Source of the DNA: Cylicocyclus nassatus
Lineage: Eukaryota > Nematoda > Chromadorea > Rhabditida > Strongylidae
Assembly: GCA_958299035.1 (NCBI GenBank)
Contig: CATQJL010000001.1
Coordinates: 27,197,521-27,261,520, forward strand
Length of the DNA: 64,000 bases
Reading direction: 5' to 3'
In this document: in pieces, positions 1-11,999 of the stretch
How the letters are laid out: every line of letters starts with the position of its first letter
Position numbering within the stretch: position 1 is the stretch's first letter
The notes under the pieces: model-generated
The model's input: only the letters and a program-made list of their open reading frames with translations
Database searches by the model: none
What the model was told of the DNA's origin: nothing
Program-made: the position numbers and the translations under genes

Positions 1-135
1 TTAGTTTTATTAGTTCTTGTGACGATAACGAGAGTTTGATGTCAATCTACTTCATTTGGACAATGCAGCTGCTGTATCCCGTTCTTATGCATGCGAGAAA
101 TTTACTCAGATGTTACTATGTTTGTATCTTTACAG

Positions 136-336
136 GGCGATGAAGGCTTGGACCATTCTGGAGGCAAGTTTGAGTTTTTATTATTGTTCTCATTTACTGA
201 TTCAGGCCACGGTGGATTTGATTATCCTGGAGTCAACTTCCATAGTGGTGACTTGGGCGGCGGAGACCATAGCGATGGATTCCTTAGCTCTGGTGATTTC
301 GGCGATAATGATTTTGACCATTTCGATTCCTATTAG
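136..336 (+). CDS. 3' end of a Gly/Asp/His-rich protein gene
   Basis: Two coding pieces are visible. The first (136-163) follows a TTTACAG acceptor; the second (206-336) follows TTCAG and ends in TAG at 334-336. Joined, they read GDEGLDHSGG, then HGGFDYPG, and finish in FDHFDSY. The protein tail is almost only Gly, Asp, His, Ser and Phe, which suggests an acidic low-complexity or secreted/structural protein; no family is recognised. The 42-nt gap (164-205) starts GCAAGT and ends TTCAG, so it looks like a rare GC-AG intron. It is also 14 codons without a stop, so retention keeps the frame and would insert a hydrophobic stretch (FLLLFSF). The upstream part lies outside the window or was not found. 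Confidence 0.55.
   Translation, partial: GDEGLDHSGGKFEFLLLFSFTDSGHGGFDYPGVNFHSGDLGGGDHSDGFLSSGDFGDNDFDHFDSY
164..205 (+). other. putative 42-bp GC-AG intron
   Basis: The donor is G|GCAAGT and the acceptor TTCAG|G. Composition changes from Gly/Asp codons to AT-rich sequence and back exactly at these borders. The length is a multiple of three with no stop codon. Confidence 0.5.
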
Positions 337-1029
337 ATGTGCTAGTCATCCACTGCTTCCCATATCTGCACATCTCCATGATCCACGCGAATCTACATGC
401 AAAAATCTCTTCAGATATCTATCATTTTTATGATAGTTGTACGAGATGATAATACAAGTGCATTATAATAGGACGTCAATCGTAATATATTGTTCAGTTT
501 CCGACAATTAGTTAGCTGAAGTGAGAGAATTTCACAAGTGGCTGCCCCACCTGCAAACCTGCCTTATTTCGCAGCACTGTTGACGCGTCTCGTTTTCAGC
601 ATTTTAGGGTATTACGGCTTGTTCTTAAAGTTTAGCAGCAGAAGTACCGCAACATGATCTTGAAAATACAAGCCAAAATCACTGCCACGGTAAGGTCTAT
701 CTTTCATACATCACGAGAACCACCGTGCTCAACCGTCAAATTTCAAACAGCGATTCCATTCGGAAATAATTATACACATCTACTTGAGTAAGCAAATTAC
801 AGAGGTTCTTTTGAAGAAGTTGTGTTTTTTCTTGAAGTTGTGTGCTTAGCTATTGCCAGAAATTCTGAGGTTTATATGAATAGGCTGTACGCCTCTCAAC
901 TAAATGCTGCTCCAATGCCTTCGCTGGTGTTCACGCTGCTGCGAAAAACCTTTGATACATTTTTGGATAACTTTTGCTAATAATGCGCGCATGAAGCGTC
1001 ACCTGTTCTTTTTAATCCAACGCCAGATA
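337..1029. other. gene-free stretch
   Basis: No credible exon is visible. The 3' UTR of the Gly/Asp-rich gene presumably occupies the first part; the rest is AT-rich unique sequence up to the fold-back element. Confidence 0.5.
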
Positions 1030-2049
1030 TTAGGTCGTTTTAAAAGTAATTTCGCTTTTTTCAAACGAGCACCACATGTGACGGAACAAAGTTTTTAAGA
1101 GATCTTGGAGGCATTCGATGCAGAATTTCATTCTCTTTCTAATGGTTATGAAGATGTTGTAAAACACTCAACGAGCTTTCAGAAAGTGACCAAAATCTGC
1201 GACCTATGCTTTTTGAGATGGTCGAGTTTCATGATTTTTTGAAACTTCCATATCAATCTTCAAAAGGAGTTCAAAAAACGGTTCGACAGAGTAAACCTTA
1301 TAGAATATAGCACTACTTTTTTCTCCTTTCCATAGCTTGTCATACATTTTTAACAGAATTTTAACTGATGCTACCGATTTCCATACATGGGCAGCTAAAT
1401 CCTCGTAGAACATCAATGGAATTGCAGCTTGCGCACTATTCGATGCAGCATTTTCTCCTCTTTCTAACGGGCGTTCTTCATTCCCGATTCGTTAATTTTC
1501 GGGGATAAAATCACCATAACTCATTTTTTTAGCGAGCCCCAGGCTCTACCCGAGAAACTCGAAATTTGATATTTCGAACCCGTAAACCCTCACTTGCTTT
1601 GTAAAATTAATGCTAACTCATAGTACCATCTTGGTAGTCTCAAATTATGAAAAATATATCATGTTTGATGCGATTGTGGCGGAGATGGGCCTGCCAAAAT
1701 CCGATGGGTCTGCTAAAAAATCTTTTAAAAAAATACTGCGAGCTATAAAAAAGAGAAAAAAGTAGTACTGTATTCTATAAGGTTTACTCTATTGAATCGT
1801 TTCTTGAGCTCCTTCTGAGGATTGATATGAAAGTTTTAAAAAATTCTGAAACTTGACCATCTTAAAAAGCATGGGTCGCAAGTCTTGGTTATTTTCTGAA
1901 ACCTCACTAAATGTTTTGCAACATTTTCATAACCGTTAGAAAGAGAATGAAATTCTACATCGAATGTTTCCAAGATCTCTCAAAAACCTTTGTTCCTTCA
2001 AATGTGGCGCCCGTTTGAAAAAAGCGAAATTACTTTTGAAACGACCTAA
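1030..2049. mobile_element. fold-back Tc1/mariner-like element with ~300-bp inverted arms
   Basis: The left end TTAGGTCGTTTTAAAAGTAA is mirrored by the right end, which closes in ACGACCTAA. Both sides are flanked by TA (1028-1029 and 2050-2051), the target duplication typical of Tc1/mariner elements. The arms stay complementary to about 1340 and 1730. No transposase frame is present, so this is a non-autonomous copy. Arm identity is clearly below 100 percent, so it is not a recent insertion. Confidence 0.8.
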
Positions 2050-2336
2050 TATTATTGGGATTGCGTATCAGCTCAAAAAGTGCACTTTGTTCGAGCTCTC
2101 ATCTCATATTATCATGGCCAGTCACTAAAATAACGCCTACCAAGTATTAACTCTAGGAATTTGTTCGAAAATGATGGAGGTAAGAGCATAGACGAAACCT
2201 CACGCAGAAGTAAGATCTCATAGTGTAAGTATTCAGCTACCTTTAAAGTAAACGAAGTCATGTAAAGCTCGCTAAAGCCAAAAATTTTTTTCTCTGGAAG
2301 TTCGCAACTGGTCTTCATATGGAGTATAGTATATAG

Positions 2337-2678
2337 CAGTGGCGGTCCGAGGGGGGGGGGCGCCCCCCCCCCGAGAATGGGTCGCGAAATTTTTGAAACT
2401 TATCTAATGGATTATAAAAATGTGCAAACGACTTGTTCATTTTTGTAAATAATTAAAATAATTTTTAAAATTTTTTAAAAATTCAAATTAGCCTTATAAA
2501 AAATTTTTTTCGGGGGCGTGGCTAACGCCACGCCCCCTTTTTCCAGATTTTAGGGGTTGGGGACCCGCAAAAATTTTGAGAAGTACTCGTAAAATTTTCT
2601 CGGAGTGCGTGGCACCTTCATTTGAAAAATTTTTTTTCCGCGCCCCCCCCCCGGTCCGAAATCCTGGGACCGCCACTG
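2337..2678. mobile_element. hAT-type MITE with 8-bp target duplication
   Basis: The ends are CAGTGGCGGTCC and the inverted match GGACCGCCACTG. GTATATAG occurs on both sides (2329-2336 and 2679-2686), an exact 8-bp target duplication as made by hAT transposases. The interior has no coding frame and holds G10 and C10 runs that can pair next to the left end, plus a second C run next to the right end. 342 bp long. Confidence 0.88.
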
Positions 2679-2686
2679 GTATATAG

Positions 2687-4166
2687 TGATACATATAGTA
2701 ACAAAAATGTTCAACTTATGGCTGGGCCAGAGAGCGGCATCTACGGCGGCCTTGGAAGACGCACGTTCTTGACACGTAAGCAGCGTACGCCCATGTGCAT
2801 GAAAATATGGAACGTACGCCGCGCGATTTGGCCCAAGCCATAAACAAGGTTCGAAAAAGTGACATTCTTGCATTTCGGTATACTTTTGTTTCTAGCAAGG
2901 AAAACATCCAGCAAACGTGTTTATGATACGGTACCTCGAGTCTGGTAGAATAATAAAAACAGTTCATTTGAAATTGGTGTTTATATTTGACTAGTGATAC
3001 ATACATGTGGTATATAATACATACACATATAAATGTGCAACTCCAAAAGCTTCTGCGTTTCACTGAGGCTCACTTCTTTGTTCTCGCTCAGACGCAGTTC
3101 CGGATGAAGATCCAGCAAATTCACTTGCCTGGAATTATCGCAACGCGGAACTTGAAAATCATAACAAAGCAAATGGCAAAAACATGCGTTACCCAAAGCC
3201 TTACAATTTGAATTTTGAAGAATGGGACAGTTACCTCCAGAGCTGAGACACAAGGTCTTACAGGATCATACGGCTCAAAGTGAAGACGGCGTGCGTACTC
3301 TGCCGCAAGATCATGGGCGATGGCGTGTCTAAGGAAACCCACTTTCGTTTGTCACTGTAATTCCGAAACCTCCGACCTATACCGAATGCTGCCTCGGAAA
3401 TTCCGTTCTCAAACTCCCAAAAATGTTAGAAACGTCCATACAAGCTAGCCCTTGCAAGACCGTGCAGCGTACTGCCGACCAATCCAAGCGCGACTAGACA
3501 AAATGTCATACTTTAGCAATATATGTCAGGTTGATCAACAATACAAGCAATCCAAAAGTTTGTACACTACATTCAAAAAATTGCAACTTTTTTTGAATCT
3601 TGGTGGAATACTTCAAACTAATTTTGTTTGGAAGCAGAGGTCATTTGTTTCACAGCAATGCTGCTAATTACTATAGAGAGTGCGGCTCTTTATTTGAAAA
3701 TAAATAGAGGAAGTATCCATTCACTGCAGCATCCAGCATTTTTGAACAGGGACTCAAAAAATGCTGGCAGTAATTTTGTTTGAGAGCAGAAATCATGCGC
3801 ATCACAGTAGTACCTTTGCTGTAAACTAGAGGAGAAAATTTGAGAGTTTGAAGCAAAATGAAAAATCACCTTATAATCGCATTATTTGAGCTGTCTCCGA
3901 GATTATTGAAAGGTCCTTAGAGAGTAGATATTTATTCTGTCCCAAAGGTTTATACTAAAGTCTATAAAATTGCTTTCTTACCATGCCGAACAAAGTAATT
4001 TTTTCCATTTGCTTCTAACTCTCGATTTCACTCATAATCCACTCAAAGATATACTGTGAAGCTCATGCTTCCTGTTTTCAAGAATTTTTGAGGAAATTGC
4101 AATGAGATATCAAACTAGTTTCTATTTTTTGGAAAAAAGATGCAAATGAGATTTTGGTCTACCTAA
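2687..4166. other. gene-free stretch
   Basis: Several 60-115 codon frames overlap on both strands here, but none has a signal peptide, splice context or recognisable motif. Nothing further can be supported. Confidence 0.4.
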
Positions 4167-4168
4167 TA

Positions 4169-4380
4169 CAGTCTGCTTTAATCGAGATCGCCGAACCGTC
4201 GGCATAAATTTGCACGCTCGCAGCGCTAGCGGTCTGCGCTGCATATGCGCGCTGTCGGAGAGAGCAAAAGGATCGAAGAGTGAGCAGAGAAGCAGGCCGC
4301 GGGCGTGACCGCGAAACTCTAGCGACGCGGATTCCCGCCATGCCAATTTTGGCCTGGTTGAGAATCCGCGGGGCAGACTG
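4169..4380. mobile_element. GC-rich MITE, family A (ends CAGTCTGC)
   Basis: The ends are CAGTCTGC and GCAGACTG with TA on both sides (4167-4168, 4381-4382). The interior is GC-rich and is repeated in opposite orientation at 55669-55873, including the shared stretch around AAAATTGGCATGGCGGGA. The frames across it are not genes. Confidence 0.75.
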
Positions 4381-4382
4381 TA

Positions 4383-7300
4383 CATAGGTATTTTTAAAAA
4401 CGCAAAGAATCACTACACTACATTGAAGTTGATAAAACATCAACTAAAAGCTAGCGAACTACTACCCTCTGATTCAACCGGATTGGCGACTGGTGGATGG
4501 GGTCACGTCCGCGTGCCGCCTCTCCTGACTCTACACCTCTTTCGTGATCGCGCTCTCTAATGATTGAAGCTCCGCCTTTTCCATGCTCGTGATGGGAAAA
4601 TGATTGGAGGGCACGCTCATGAAAGAGGTGCAAAGCCCAAGCATAAGTTTCCCGCCCTCCAGCGGCCATTCCTGATGAATTAGCAGCATCAGGGGGCGAG
4701 CCTGATCCTACGCCTCACAATTGCTCAAATCTCTCACTCCAACCTCCGGATTCCTCAACGTCAAATTCGTGCGGAACGAAATGTCTCTTCCCGCGTGTTA
4801 TTTGCTTGAATTCTCGATCTTCAGACTGAACCCATCAACCCAAAATAATAGTGCTTGAAACCCTGCACGAAAATGCAGGAGGTTGCTAGTCTCTGCGAGG
4901 CGTAATAAAGCGTCGATAAATGTCACGAAAAATAAAACGAACGATCAGAGAAAATCAACCTTAGAAGTCGCTAGATAGAACTCTAAACGCGCCAACGCAA
5001 AAGGCAACAACCAAAGTAGTAGCCTTCCGGCAGTACAAAGTTAAGTCACCCGGCTCGCTATTCCGAGGAGCTGCCCGCATCGCGGAGGGCCACATTAACA
5101 CATAGGCAAATTTGAGTTTTTTGATATTGTACCAGCAGAAATAATTAGCATATCTGTCGGCATGGAAATAATGGCCCATAGTAAACCTCCCCCCCCCCCC
5201 CCCCATCAATGCAACTCAACTGGTGCGGGCCTACGTTGAACTTAGGACGCCTCAGTCCAGCATCCAATGGCCTATTGATCAGGATGCGGATCGCTTTCTA
5301 ATTACGATAATCATGTGTTTTCTTGAAAAGGAACCACTTGAGCCCGTTTGGTTAAACAGGTAAGCGGCAGGAATTGAAAGCGCGCGGCCATGGTTTAACG
5401 CCTGCTAGCGCCACATTTTTGCTGACTCGCCTGGCGTCTTTGATAGTGATAACTATCGCAAAAATCGATGGTGACCGCTATCAAGGATTTCGCCGAGCAC
5501 ATGCATGGATAAAACAAAAACACATTTCTTGACAAAATTTTCACGGAAAAATGAAATAGTTGCGATATGAAATCAATGAATTAAATCAATAAATTTTTGT
5601 CTTGGACAGCTTTTCAAAAAAGAAAAGAATCTGTTTCCTTGCTTTCCACGCCAAAATCAGCTGTTCATCGATCCTCTCCTTTTCGGGCCCCGGTATTGTA
5701 CAGTTTTGCGCCGATTTTGTTCGCAGTGTTAGGCAAACTGATGTGTATCGTAAGTTACTCATGAGCAACTTATGGGGATGCCCTCTGCGTCTCGTCTTTT
5801 CCACACTAATTAGTCTAACTTCAGTTCACGTCTCACCTGATCGCGAACTGATGCAAGTGGATCAGTTGACTGCAACAGGTGGATGGATAGCCAACTGCCA
5901 GTTCACTTGGCATGCTTATAGCATGGGAAGGTGGGCGGTCATCACTTCACCTGACATAATTTTAATTGATGGGATAAGTTTGACTACCTGAGCTGATCGG
6001 GCTTTACTACGGGCCAATATTTCGCTGTTCAAAGAATAACAATTCTTCAAAGCCTAGTCCTAATGACTATTTCAGTGGTTTCATGATGGTGATCTGATTG
6101 TAATCTGCTTTTGTGAAGCAAAGTATGTATGTCGTAATGGATTGTTTTTATCCATCTTTTTCTGAACAGGAAACCATGTTTCGAGGCAGGGTCTCACCAA
6201 AAATTGGTTTTTCTGATTTTTGCATGTTAGAAGCCTTTGCGATGTCAAATCCTGCGAAGAATTAAAAGCATGAAAATTCAAAAAGCCCGTTTTCGCGAAA
6301 TCCTATGGAAGCGACGTTGTGCTTTCTCACCCTAACCTCCGACACAGCAACATTGAGAATGTGGGCACTGAGTGGAAGGACATGTAGGAGCACGTCTGGG
6401 AGAAACCGACGAAGATACCCGTGAGGACAAAATCGCTTTCTGCGAGACCTTGGGCATATTCTTCTCAGCATAGTGAGACCAAATTGTGTCGGGCTTGTAG
6501 CTATGCGGAGATCTGCGCAATCTCAATTTTGGTAGATGCTGACTTCGAAACTGCAGCATTAGTGTATTTTCTGTGATTGTTAACAACATCGGTTCTCTTC
6601 ATGTTCCTCGATTTTATTGTGTTTACCAACCATATTTGGCTGGCTTGTCGCCCATTTTCGGGTGAACAACAGCACTGTTCCCTAAAACGTATACAGTTGC
6701 GTTTCAAGAAAGGTTCCTCCTATCAAGGCTGGTGTATCCAAGCGTCGAGTGTCAGGTTGGTGGATAGGAATCAATTGCAGACGTTTTGGAGAGCCTAGAA
6801 AAGTGGCAGTGGCATTCCTCAATGCCAATCAACATGACCTTCTTTGACCAGATACATATTTTCTCCCTAACACCTGAAGTAGCCCTTGTTTACTGTTTGT
6901 TTGCTTCCGCTGAAGGTGGCAGGCTCGTCTATCTTACTCTAGCAATGTTTTAATTACTCACACTAGTTTTGGCACACGTTTGAGTGTATGAGACCAAGAT
7001 AAACACAAAGTAGTAGGTTGGGGATCTATCGAAAATCTCATTATTTTAACAATTCATTTGTTCTTGTGAGAAACTAGCTTAGCACTGATGGGTTATATCA
7101 AATGTATCAGGTCGTTTTCGTAACTTTTTTATGTTGCATTTATGAGTACAGTTTCGTTCAAAGGAAACGTGTATGGGCGAGAAAAGCGTGTTTTGCGATC
7201 GTCGTACATGTTTATGGTTTAGCAAAATTGGAGCCTTTAGAATGAAAGCAAAAAATATAAGATTTATTAAGCAGGCGAGACTTCGCGAAGTACGCTACGT

Positions 7301-7914
7301 ATGCTGAGTAGACTACCAGTTCCTGCACCGGCAAATCTTTTGCTCACGGAAAAGAAGACTGATTAAAAATTTTATTTTGAGCTTAAATTGCCTAAAACGG
7401 TAAATAAAAAACATAGAATGGAAATATGTTGGACATTGCAAAGCGAGGTGAGCTCTTCAAAAGGTTAAGATACTATGTAACAATCAAAGAGCTTCATGCT
7501 TTGATGATTGTTGCTGAATCTCTTCCAAAAGTCCGGAATCGACTGGAAAACAGCATCGACAAATTGAGAGTAGCTTGTTGAAACTTCAGCAACCACACGT
7601 GGCACTACGAAGGAAATCGGAGATAACATGGCCGCCGGGAAGAAACCTGTTTTAAAAACATTTGGTCGCCATGTTTATTTATTTGAATAATGGGTAAAAA
7701 GCGCTTTTCGGAGCTTGCTATATATATAAACAATTCATCATAATCAGAGTGATAGCCTACCTGATGTAGCTGGGATAGAAAGAGGATTGTTCTTAAATTT
7801 GAATTAATTCAGATTTGTTTTATTACCATGGAGTTGGAATAATTGAAAGTCAAGCAAACATGCTGGCTTTCCAATTTGGCACTTGCAGCGCTTTGGGGAC
7901 AACAGATGGTATTA
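4383..7914. other. gene-free stretch with dispersed repeat fragments
   Basis: A C16 run lies at 5189-5204. The part from about 5220 to 6010 carries words (such as GGGCTTTACTACGGGCC near 6000) that recur in diverged form near 45590 and 51700-51910, so it is probably an old dispersed repeat. An imperfect inverted repeat sits at 4530-4640. The 129-codon frame at 5602-5991 runs through this repeat and shows no domain. No gene is supported. Confidence 0.4.
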
Positions 7915-9376
7915 CAGGGTGGTCCACATGAAATGTGACGGACAAAATTTCTCGTAACTTCGCCTAAACTCAATGAAATTGAACGCTCTTTTTTAATCCG
8001 ATAGACAAAAAAATCTATGTATGTTCTCTCATTACTTCCAAGAAGTCCATCTCTGCCTTTGGCGAACAGTATTTACTGCTCGGAGAAATTTTCAAAATGC
8101 GCGCAATGGTTTTTGGCGGAATTTTCGTTCAAAGCCCTCACTTGATCTCTTTTAGCAAATCTAATGACCTAGTTTTGGAAGAGCGGACTTTTTGCTTACA
8201 GATAGAACGCGAGGAGAATTCGTATGTTTAAGAATGTTTGATTTGGAAGGCCAAACATTGTTTGTTCACATGTGGCAATTATGAAGTTTGATGAACTGCG
8301 AAAAAAACCATTTTCTGTCTATTTCATCCCACGTTTCAGAGATATTCATCTTTTCCGTATTTTTTTGTCCCAGTACGTCTGTTCTCGACTTCACTTCTTA
8401 GTCAAGTATAATCAAACTTGAAGGCTTATTCAATGCAGTCGTCGTGACGAAAATCGCAATTTTTCGACATTCTCAAAAAAAGCATCAGAAGCTAGCATGT
8501 CATCAATTCACAGAGAAAAGAAGAAGTTTCAGTTGTGTAAAAACCATTATTCAGACAGTAAAAAAATGATGTTTGCCTTCTAGCTTGTCCATTCTCAATC
8601 CCACAATACTCTTTTTTCGTGAACCTGAAAGAAAAGTCTGATCTTCAAAACGCAATATATTTGATTTGCCAAAAGGAGACTTGGTGAAAGTATGACACCA
8701 AAAACCAGTGGGCGCAATTTGAAGAATTTTCGGTAAAAAATTGAGAGAAAATAAATGATTTTACCAAAACCAGAGAAAAGATCTAACAAGGAAACGAATT
8801 GGTGCCCGTGGCCTTTTGAGATGAAACGTATACCATCACATTCGTCTTGGGACGCTGATTCCGAATCTGACCTCCGTTTCTGCTAATCGTTTCTCTAGAA
8901 GAAGTTATGAGGGATTTTTGCGTCAATGGTCGCCTAAAAGAAATACAGTCGAGAATGCCTATCTTGAAAAGAAGCTTGATTGACGCAATGCAAGACTTGA
9001 AAATTTAAAAGGACTCGAACTTAAACCTGCATTAACTTGCGAGGCTATCGCACTAGCCACTACTCCACATCTTAGCAGCGGTTTTGGCATTTCGACCACA
9101 TCTCCTTTAGCGCGAAAATCCTTCATAACTTTTTTCCGAGAAACGATTAGCAAAAACGCATGTCAGATTCGGAATCAGCGCTCCAAGACGAGTATATTAG
9201 TATGCATCGCATCTCAAAAAGATACGGATAGCAAGTATCGTTCCCTTGTAAGAAATGATTAAGAATGTCACAGAATCTTTTTCTCTATCAGATGAGAACA
9301 GAACCTTCTGATTTCATTTGGTCCTTGCAAAGTTACAATATTTTTTGTCGTGTCACACTTCATGTGGACCACCTCG
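7915..9376. mobile_element. long fold-back mariner-like element (ends CAGGGTGGTCCACATG)
   Basis: The left end CAGGGTGGTCCACATGAAAT is mirrored by a right end reading TTCATGTGGACCACCTCG. TA flanks both sides (7913-7914, 9377-9378). Arm similarity continues inward for at least 150 bp. A second inverted pair (about 8840-8930 against 9110-9190, sharing GATTCCGAATC/GATTCGGAATC) lies inside near the right end, so the element is itself composite. No transposase frame is present. Confidence 0.8.
9005..9060 (-). repeat. tRNA-like (SINE-like) segment with a B box
   Basis: Read on the minus strand it contains TGGCTAGTGCG, close to a pol III A box, and 36 nt further GTTCGAGTC, an exact B box. The arms do not fold into a proper cloverleaf (the T stem fails), so it is a tRNA relic or SINE head. 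It lies in the loop of the inner palindrome of the 7915-9376 element. Confidence 0.4.
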
Positions 9377-9828
9377 TATAACAGAGAAGTTCGCTGCTAG
9401 TAATTCAAATCACTTTTAGGTTTCTTATTTTGCTCACAATACGACAAGCTCAATGCCATTCATAGCTTATTAGCTCTATATCACCCGTTTGAAATATGTA
9501 AATGAAATGCTGAGACAAGAAGTAAAATTGATTAGAATTTTTGTATCGCTGCACGCAAAACGTATATCCTTCTTCCCTTCACAACAGAAAGAAAGACACA
9601 GCAGTGATGAATGACCGTATAATCTCCGATCTTCGTTGAAGAAATTACTTCGAACGGATCTGTTTGCCTAGCAGCACTTAATCGACCCGTTATGTCGCTG
9701 CTCAATTAATTATTTCAAAAAAAAAACACGAGAGGGACTTCTTCCTTTTAACAGAACACGTTCAAATAATGTTCTTTGATAATCAAGTATTGGTTGGAAC
9801 TATAACTACGTGAACAACAGCACATCTC

Positions 9829-9834
9829 TATAAA
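9829..9834 (+). promoter_or_regulatory. TATA box of the 9861 peptide gene
   Basis: TATAAA lies 27 bp before the ATG at 9861. That leaves almost no 5' UTR if initiation is TATA-directed. Confidence 0.5.
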
Positions 9835-9860
9835 TCCAGCTAACAACTTAAACGATTAAT

Positions 9861-10262
9861 ATGAGCATCATCAGCCTCGTACTAGCCTTCTACATCGTCT
9901 TCATTCTACTGTAAGTAATCCTTTGACGTTTTGATTTGGCAAAAGTGTGAACTTTGGTCGACGTTTGAGTCACTTATTATTGTACATCTCATTAAAAGCG
10001 TTTGACGAATTCTTGAAAATTACCTCAAAATGATGTGCTGAACTATTCAGATCTCACCAAGCACTTTTACCACAGTTGCCCCACCGTTACTACAAAGGCA
10101 AGTGTGTTTGCTCACCATTTTCTGAATTTCTGAGCAAAGTTCAAATCAATCTCAGCAAAAATTCGCTTTAGATCTTAACTTTTCGACAGCCCGTATCCAT
10201 TTGCTCCGTATGATTACACCCCTTACGCATTTAGACCTTATGAGCAGGGCAGCCGTATCTAA
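9861..10262 (+). CDS. small secreted Tyr/Pro-rich peptide
   Basis: There are two exons, 9861-9910 and 10190-10262, joined in phase 2 (donor GTAAGT, acceptor TTTCGACAG). They encode 40 aa. The first exon is a hydrophobic signal segment beginning MSIISLVLAFYIVFIL. The second gives a short Tyr/Pro/Phe-rich mature part (PYPFAPYDYTPYAF) ending EQGSRI before TAA. This fits a secreted structural or antimicrobial-type peptide, but the function is unknown. A TATA box precedes it. The first exon has exactly the length (50 nt) and phase of the first exon of the minus-strand gene at 19746, so the two may share an origin. An alternative donor inside exon 2 (C|GTATCT at 10255) and an acceptor near 10430 would give a different C-terminus. 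Confidence 0.6.
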
Positions 10263-11496
10263 TATGACTATTCAAAATGTTACAAATCAGACGAATACTA
10301 CATAGATTTAGGACTATGCATATTGTCTTTGTCATTCATTAGATTACGGTACACATGCAGTTGAACAAGGTGAACTAACATCTTTCTAAAGCAGGTTCAA
10401 AATTGAATTATTCGTATTCCAGAGGACAAGCACGTATACAAAACGGAAACAAAACTGAGATCTACGACACCGCCGTAGCTCAAGCCATAGAAATTTACTC
10501 ATATCCACAAGTCACAAAAATCGCTATGATGCTGTATGTAAATAAGGAACACGAGATTTATTACTCTTGTCTGTCGTAACATGATTTTTTTCAAAACCAT
10601 TTATCTTATAAACTCAGTTTCCATATATCAGGCAGTTTTTTGGCTGTATAAGACTGACGAAGAACGCTACTGAAAAAGAAGCAAGAATTCGCAATAACAT
10701 ATTTTTTCGAAGTATGTTCTTTGACACGATGATGCTTTTCCATAAGGAATGACAGGCATACGGCAACCGCCGCGTTAGAGAGGAAAAATTCCGAAGATTA
10801 CTTCGTTACCCAAAAAGGTCCCATAGGCTCTTCGATGTCATAAATCTCTTCTAAAAACTAAAAAAGACCTTTATGCTTTCGCTTGATATGCATATATGCC
10901 TATTTTCAAACTGATTTTCACTTGCAGCGAGGGCGGAAAGTGATTGGTGAATTGTGCTTGTTAGTCAGCGCCTTCAATTTTGAACTCATTGATTATCTCT
11001 TTTGAAGATGGTTAACGGCTGTAAAGCATTATATAAAATTAATTTTTAAGAACACATTGTACAAGCAAAATGATATTTGGATGAAATTGAATTTGTGCAC
11101 ATGCTAGTCCTTCTTAGCCCTTATTTTATGACTAATACAAGGTTATCTTGGATGGCGTAAACTGAAATTTTTTCCGCAAGAACACATTTCTTATGCAAGA
11201 CCGTATTCAGGCCACTTTGCTTAGGAGTAAGTTGTTCAGACCAGATTTTTTATATAATTTAGTAACGATTAGAAAGAACAGAAAACGCTTTTGATGAGAA
11301 AAAGTATTGCATTTACAAGTGCGTTGTAGAACGCTACTTGAAGTCAAAATGCAACAAAAATCGGACAGAATCTCTTACGTAATAAAGCTAGTATATAATG
11401 CCAAAACACGTATCGTAGCTACAAGTTTGGGCTTTTTCGTACGTAACATTTTTATAAAACACAGTTAGAGACGAGCCCCTCTCACCCCACACTTTG
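10263..11496. other. gene-free stretch with a possible alternative 3' exon
   Basis: Following the GTATTCCAG acceptor at about 10420-10430 there is a stretch open in two frames as far as a GTATGT donor-like site near 10530. One frame could serve as a third exon of the 9861 gene. Nothing else is supported. Confidence 0.3.
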
Positions 11497-11999
11497 GTAC
11501 TTAAAGGCAGTGGATCGGCAGAATGGACCCCTGACAGATTTTGGCAGTGCTAGGTAGTAGGCCTCCCAGATACACCGTAGCCCCAACCTCACCCTCCAAA
11601 TCACGCGCGAAGTCCTGAAAAAGCGCTTCAAAATTCCACCAATGACGCCCACTCAATGGAAGTGGGCGGAGCTGGTGAAATTTTGAAGCTTCTTTAGAGG
11701 ACGGCCATAGGTTGTCGGTGTTATCGGTGTCCGCGTGTTCACGGTGTTGTCGGTGTTGTCGTTGTTCGCGGTGTTGTCGGTGTTGTCGGTGCTCGCGGTG
11801 TTGTCGGTGTTGTCGGGGTCAGAGGCAGTTTAGAGAGCGCGCGAAGCTGGAGGCAATCATGAGTTCCTACAACGACCGAAAACCTCGGCAACCCCGACAA
11901 CACTGACAACACCGACAACGGTGTACTTGGGAGGCCTACTACCTAACAGTATCAAATTCTGACAGAGGTCCATTCTGCCGATTCACTGCCTTCAAGTAC
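11497..11999. mobile_element. fold-back element carrying a GTTGTC minisatellite
   Basis: The left arm starts GTACTTAAAGGCAGTG and the right arm ends CACTGCCTTCAAGTAC. Complementarity covers about 75 bp per side (GGTAGTAGGCCTCCCAG on the left, CTTGGGAGGCCTACTACC on the right). No clear target duplication is visible. The loop holds the tandem repeat at 11712-11820. Confidence 0.7.
11712..11820 (+). repeat. minisatellite of GGTGTTGTC-type units
   Basis: Degenerate 9-bp units (GGTGTTGTC, GGTGTTCGC, GGTGCTCGC) are repeated in tandem. A Cys/Arg frame running through it is an artefact of the repeat. Complementary units (GACAACACC) reappear at 11890-11920. Confidence 0.75.

Noticed and set aside
5189..5204. 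C16 run as a functional site
   Set aside because: Simple homopolymer with no associated element ends; length may also be assembly noise.
11712..11906. Cys/Arg-rich small protein
   Set aside because: Pure translation of the 9-bp minisatellite.
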